Source: Chitinophaga sp. XS-30 (lineage in GTDB: Bacteria > Bacteroidota > Bacteroidia > Chitinophagales > Chitinophagaceae). Taken from it: a stretch of 64,000 nt of DNA. Shown one piece after another: positions 62,015 through 64,000 of this stretch. Both the position numbers and the translations under genes were made by a program. The stretch is taken from the NCBI RefSeq assembly GCF_008086345.1, contig NZ_CP043006.1, positions 5,144,032-5,208,031 of the forward strand. The letters are read 5' to 3'. The notes beneath the pieces are model-generated. The model was not told the DNA's origin, searched no databases, and worked only from the letters and a program-made list of their open reading frames with translations. Each line of letters begins with the position of its first letter. The stretch's first letter is position 1.

Positions 62015-62428
62015 CTATTGCTGTACGGCAACATTGATGGTGTATGTTTTCCGCACTTTCCGGTTACCTGACACAACGGTGTACTGACGTGGATTGGCCA
62101 GATCGGAAAAATCCGTCTTGCCCGCTACCTTCGGGTCCAGCTTGGCATCGGTTACCAGGGAGAACACGGGGTAGAGGTTCTTCAGGTCCGTTCCGAAAAA
62201 CACTTCTATGTCAATAGTGCAGGCTGTGGTATCGATCACCGGGTTCTTGGTCCGCACCGTTTGCAGGTCTGCTCCCAGCAGGTTGAAATCGCTCACATAA
62301 CATTCCGCGCGGTTGGTGATCAGCAGGCCATCCTCATCCACCGGATGCTCTTTCTTGCAGCCCGCCCACACCAGTGCAACCAGCAGAACGGTGAAGGTTA
62401 TCTTGATATATCTTTTCATCTTGTTCAT
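62015..62428 (-). CDS. DUF5018-like lipoprotein
   Basis: This 137-residue lipoprotein (MKRYIKITFTVLLVALVWAGCKK, lipobox WAGC) has one beta-sandwich domain resembling DUF5018: ITNRAECYVSDFNLLGADLQ, then VFFGTDLKNLYPVFSLVTDAKLDPK. It probably acts as a small surface glycan-binding or spacer protein. The start may be ATG 62428 or 62419. It follows SusD by 8 bases. Confidence 0.78.
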   Translation of the reverse strand: MNKMKRYIKITFTVLLVALVWAGCKKEHPVDEDGLLITNRAECYVSDFNLLGADLQTVRTKNPVIDTTACTIDIEVFFGTDLKNLYPVFSLVTDAKLDPKVAGKTDFSDLANPRQYTVVSGNRKVRKTYTINVAVQQ

Positions 62429-62436
62429 GTTTTAGG

Positions 62437-64000
62437 TTATAACCAGGGTGTGTTCTGTGTCAGGTTCGGGTTGCGGTCGCGCTCGCCCGGAGGTATCCTG
62501 AAGATGTAGTTCTGCTCGTACGTTCTTTCGGGAGCATTCTGGTAATACCGCTGCATCTGTGCACCGTGGGTATCTAAACGCCATACGCCATCGCCATACG
62601 GGGCTCCCCATACTCTTTCGATGGCTCTCCAGCGGCGGAGGTCAAATCCGCGATGGCCTTCCCCGAACAGTTCAATGATCCTTTCCTGCTCTATGGCATC
62701 GAAGAACACTTCCTTGTTCGCGGTCTTTGCACCGCTTAAAGGCGGCAGGTTGCCGCGGTGGCGGATCTTGTTCACCAGCTCTATGGCATCGGCCTGCGGG
62801 CCGTTCACGGCATTGGTCGCTTCCGCATACATCAGGTACACATCGGCCAGGCGCATTACCGGGAAGGAGTAGTCCCCATCGCTGCGGCCCTGCCCGGCGT
62901 AGTTGCGCAGGAATTTGCGGAACACGTAGCCGGAGTTGCTGCCGTCTGTATTATAGGTAGTATAGTTCACGCCGTTAATGGTCACGGGCTGGTTCCAGGT
63001 TTTGTAGATGAAGGGGACCATGCCGGTGGATTTCAGGGAGATCATGCCTACGCTGAATTCATAATCCCACTGGATGGAAGCCTTCATGCGATAGTCGCGG
63101 TCCGCATAACTCTGCGGGTTCACGGCGGAATTAGGTGCTGTTCTGGCGCCTGCGGTGTTCGGGTTCATGGGGATCAGCGGGGGCGCAAAATCGCCGGTGG
63201 ATACCTGCTGGTACCGGTCTGCGATCTCGAACCTCGGGGACACCCAGCACTGGGAGCCTTCATGGGAGCGACCCGCCACATCACGCATCAGCTCTTCCCC
63301 CTGGCCGGTGCCTGTACCGCCGTGGGTAAAGGTCATGATCAGTTCCGGATCGCCGTTGGCGATGGGGGTGAACAGGTAATAATAGTTCGGCAGGTTCTCC
63401 GCCTGGCCGGGAGGATCGCAGACACCGGGCTCACCGCCGCGGAAGAGCGCAAGACCATAGTCGTTGATCACGCTACGGAAATCGGCGGCCGCATTGTTAT
63501 AGGCTGTTTGTGCGGCAGCAGCATCCGGTACGAAGCCTGCCAGCTCGGGCCATCCGAACTGGTTCCAGCAAGCCCAGTACAATTGCAGCTTACCCCGGAA
63601 AGCCAATGCCGCGGGTTTGGACGCGCGGCCCAGTTCGGTTGCATGCGTGGGCAGCTTCTCGAACGCATAATCGAAGTCCGCCATAATGGAATCTTTCACC
63701 TGGCCAATGGGCGTTCTCGCCAGGGTAGCCACTTCGCTATTACTGGTGATGATCCTGCTGAAATAAGGCACGTCACCCCACATGGAGATCAGGCGGAAAT
63801 ATACCATACCGCGCAGCAGGCGCGCTTCCCCGATCACTCTTTCCAGTTCGGGCAATGAAGTGGCGCTGGCATTGGGCAGCATCTTCTCCACATTTTCGAT
63901 CACGTAGTTGGCGCGGTTCACGCCGCCGTACAGGTAACGGTACATCTTGTCGAAATACTGACCATAACCGGAAGGCGAGTAGGCGTTACCGTTGGAGGAG
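62437..64000 (-). CDS. SusD/RagB-family protein, 5' end outside the window
   Basis: The frame is open through base 64000, so the true N-terminus and signal peptide lie beyond the window; an ATG at 63945 is internal. The SusD body is recognisable: YGGVNRANYVIENVEKMLP, EARLLRGMVYFRLISMWGDVPYF, and the C-terminal IEQERIIELFGEGHRGFDLRRWRAIE. A SusC gene is expected immediately upstream. With the DUF5018 and DUF4466 lipoproteins and three lyases downstream it defines a polyuronide-utilisation locus. Confidence 0.92.
   Translation of the reverse strand, partial: SSNGNAYSPSGYGQYFDKMYRYLYGGVNRANYVIENVEKMLPNASATSLPELERVIGEARLLRGMVYFRLISMWGDVPYFSRIITSNSEVATLARTPIGQVKDSIMADFDYAFEKLPTHATELGRASKPAALAFRGKLQLYWACWNQFGWPELAGFVPDAAAAQTAYNNAAADFRSVINDYGLALFRGGEPGVCDPPGQAENLPNYYYLFTPIANGDPELIMTFTHGGTGTGQGEELMRDVAGRSHEGSQCWVSPRFEIADRYQQVSTGDFAPPLIPMNPNTAGARTAPNSAVNPQSYADRDYRMKASIQWDYEFSVGMISLKSTGMVPFIYKTWNQPVTINGVNYTTYNTDGSNSGYVFRKFLRNYAGQGRSDGDYSFPVMRLADVYLMYAEATNAVNGPQADAIELVNKIRHRGNLPPLSGAKTANKEVFFDAIEQERIIELFGEGHRGFDLRRWRAIERVWGAPYGDGVWRLDTHGAQMQRYYQNAPERTYEQNYIFRIPPGERDRNPNLTQNTPWL

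Overview
The window reads as chromosome of a Bacteroidota bacterium, most likely Chitinophagaceae (Chitinophaga-like). The evidence is: two complete SusC/SusD pairs and a third SusD cut by the right edge, a LytTR/LytS two-component pair with a sensor propeller, an ECF sigma/FecR pair, a T9SS-type C-terminal domain, many short lipobox signal peptides, weak ribosome binding sites, and several matches to the Bacteroidota -7 element TAnnTTTG. Most of the DNA is about 50-60% G+C. There is one clear AT-rich island (about 35.28-45.02 kb) and a smaller AT-rich patch around 10.4-12.6 kb.

Layout. 0-7.4 kb: an HtrA/Do protease, a sensor kinase/response regulator pair and prolyl-tRNA synthetase. 7.7-10.4 kb: a Gly/Trp-rich lipoprotein and an OmpP1/FadL-type outer-membrane protein. 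10.4-12.5 kb: an orphan coding fragment, a possible immunity-type small gene and a HigB/HigA toxin-antitoxin pair. 12.9-17.7 kb: miaA, a pRiA4b ORF-3-like gene, a CCA-adding enzyme, a threonylcarbamoyl-AMP synthase and a glycosyltransferase; three of these act on tRNA. 17.88-20.11 kb: a compact microviridin-type graspetide cluster. It has a 59-residue precursor with the PFFAxFLE leader helix and a TQKYPSDGDEE core, followed by two ATP-grasp ligases, with a strong hairpin terminator between precursor and ligases. 20.3-34.3 kb: two sulfatases, DinB, a SusC/SusD pair, a DUF4197 lipoprotein, a short-chain dehydrogenase, an Atu4866-like protein, an AraC regulator and a parallel beta-helix lipoprotein. 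34.5 kb: an LPS-kinase-like gene.

35.3-45.0 kb is AT-rich accessory DNA. It holds a MauE/DoxX membrane protein, a small secreted Cys-containing protein and a membrane-anchored, possibly propeller-like protein; an internally deleted IS21-family element with target duplications; and a TlpA-like thioredoxin, SusD and SusC. The right edge of the island falls inside the SusC gene: its N-terminal STN portion is GC-rich like the chromosome and the barrel is AT-rich. Beyond it lie the ECF sigma factor and FecR, in the order FecR then sigma.

47.9-64 kb: a T9SS-sorted protein, an AraC regulator, a third sulfatase, a YefM/YoeB module flanked by copies of the tRNA-Leu 3' end plus its terminator, tRNA-Leu(CAG), dapD, a GldL-like small protein, a SelT/W/H protein and rpiA. 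The end of the window is a polyuronide-degradation locus on the minus strand: SusD (cut by the window edge), DUF5018, DUF4466, a truncated lyase fragment, an alginate-lyase-family protein and two heparinase II/III-family proteins.

The most noteworthy system is the microviridin cluster. It is a known class of RiPP protease inhibitor, but its core ring spacing and tail and its lack of adjacent export and acetylation genes make this member worth characterising. All assignments come from reading the sequence; no database search was run.
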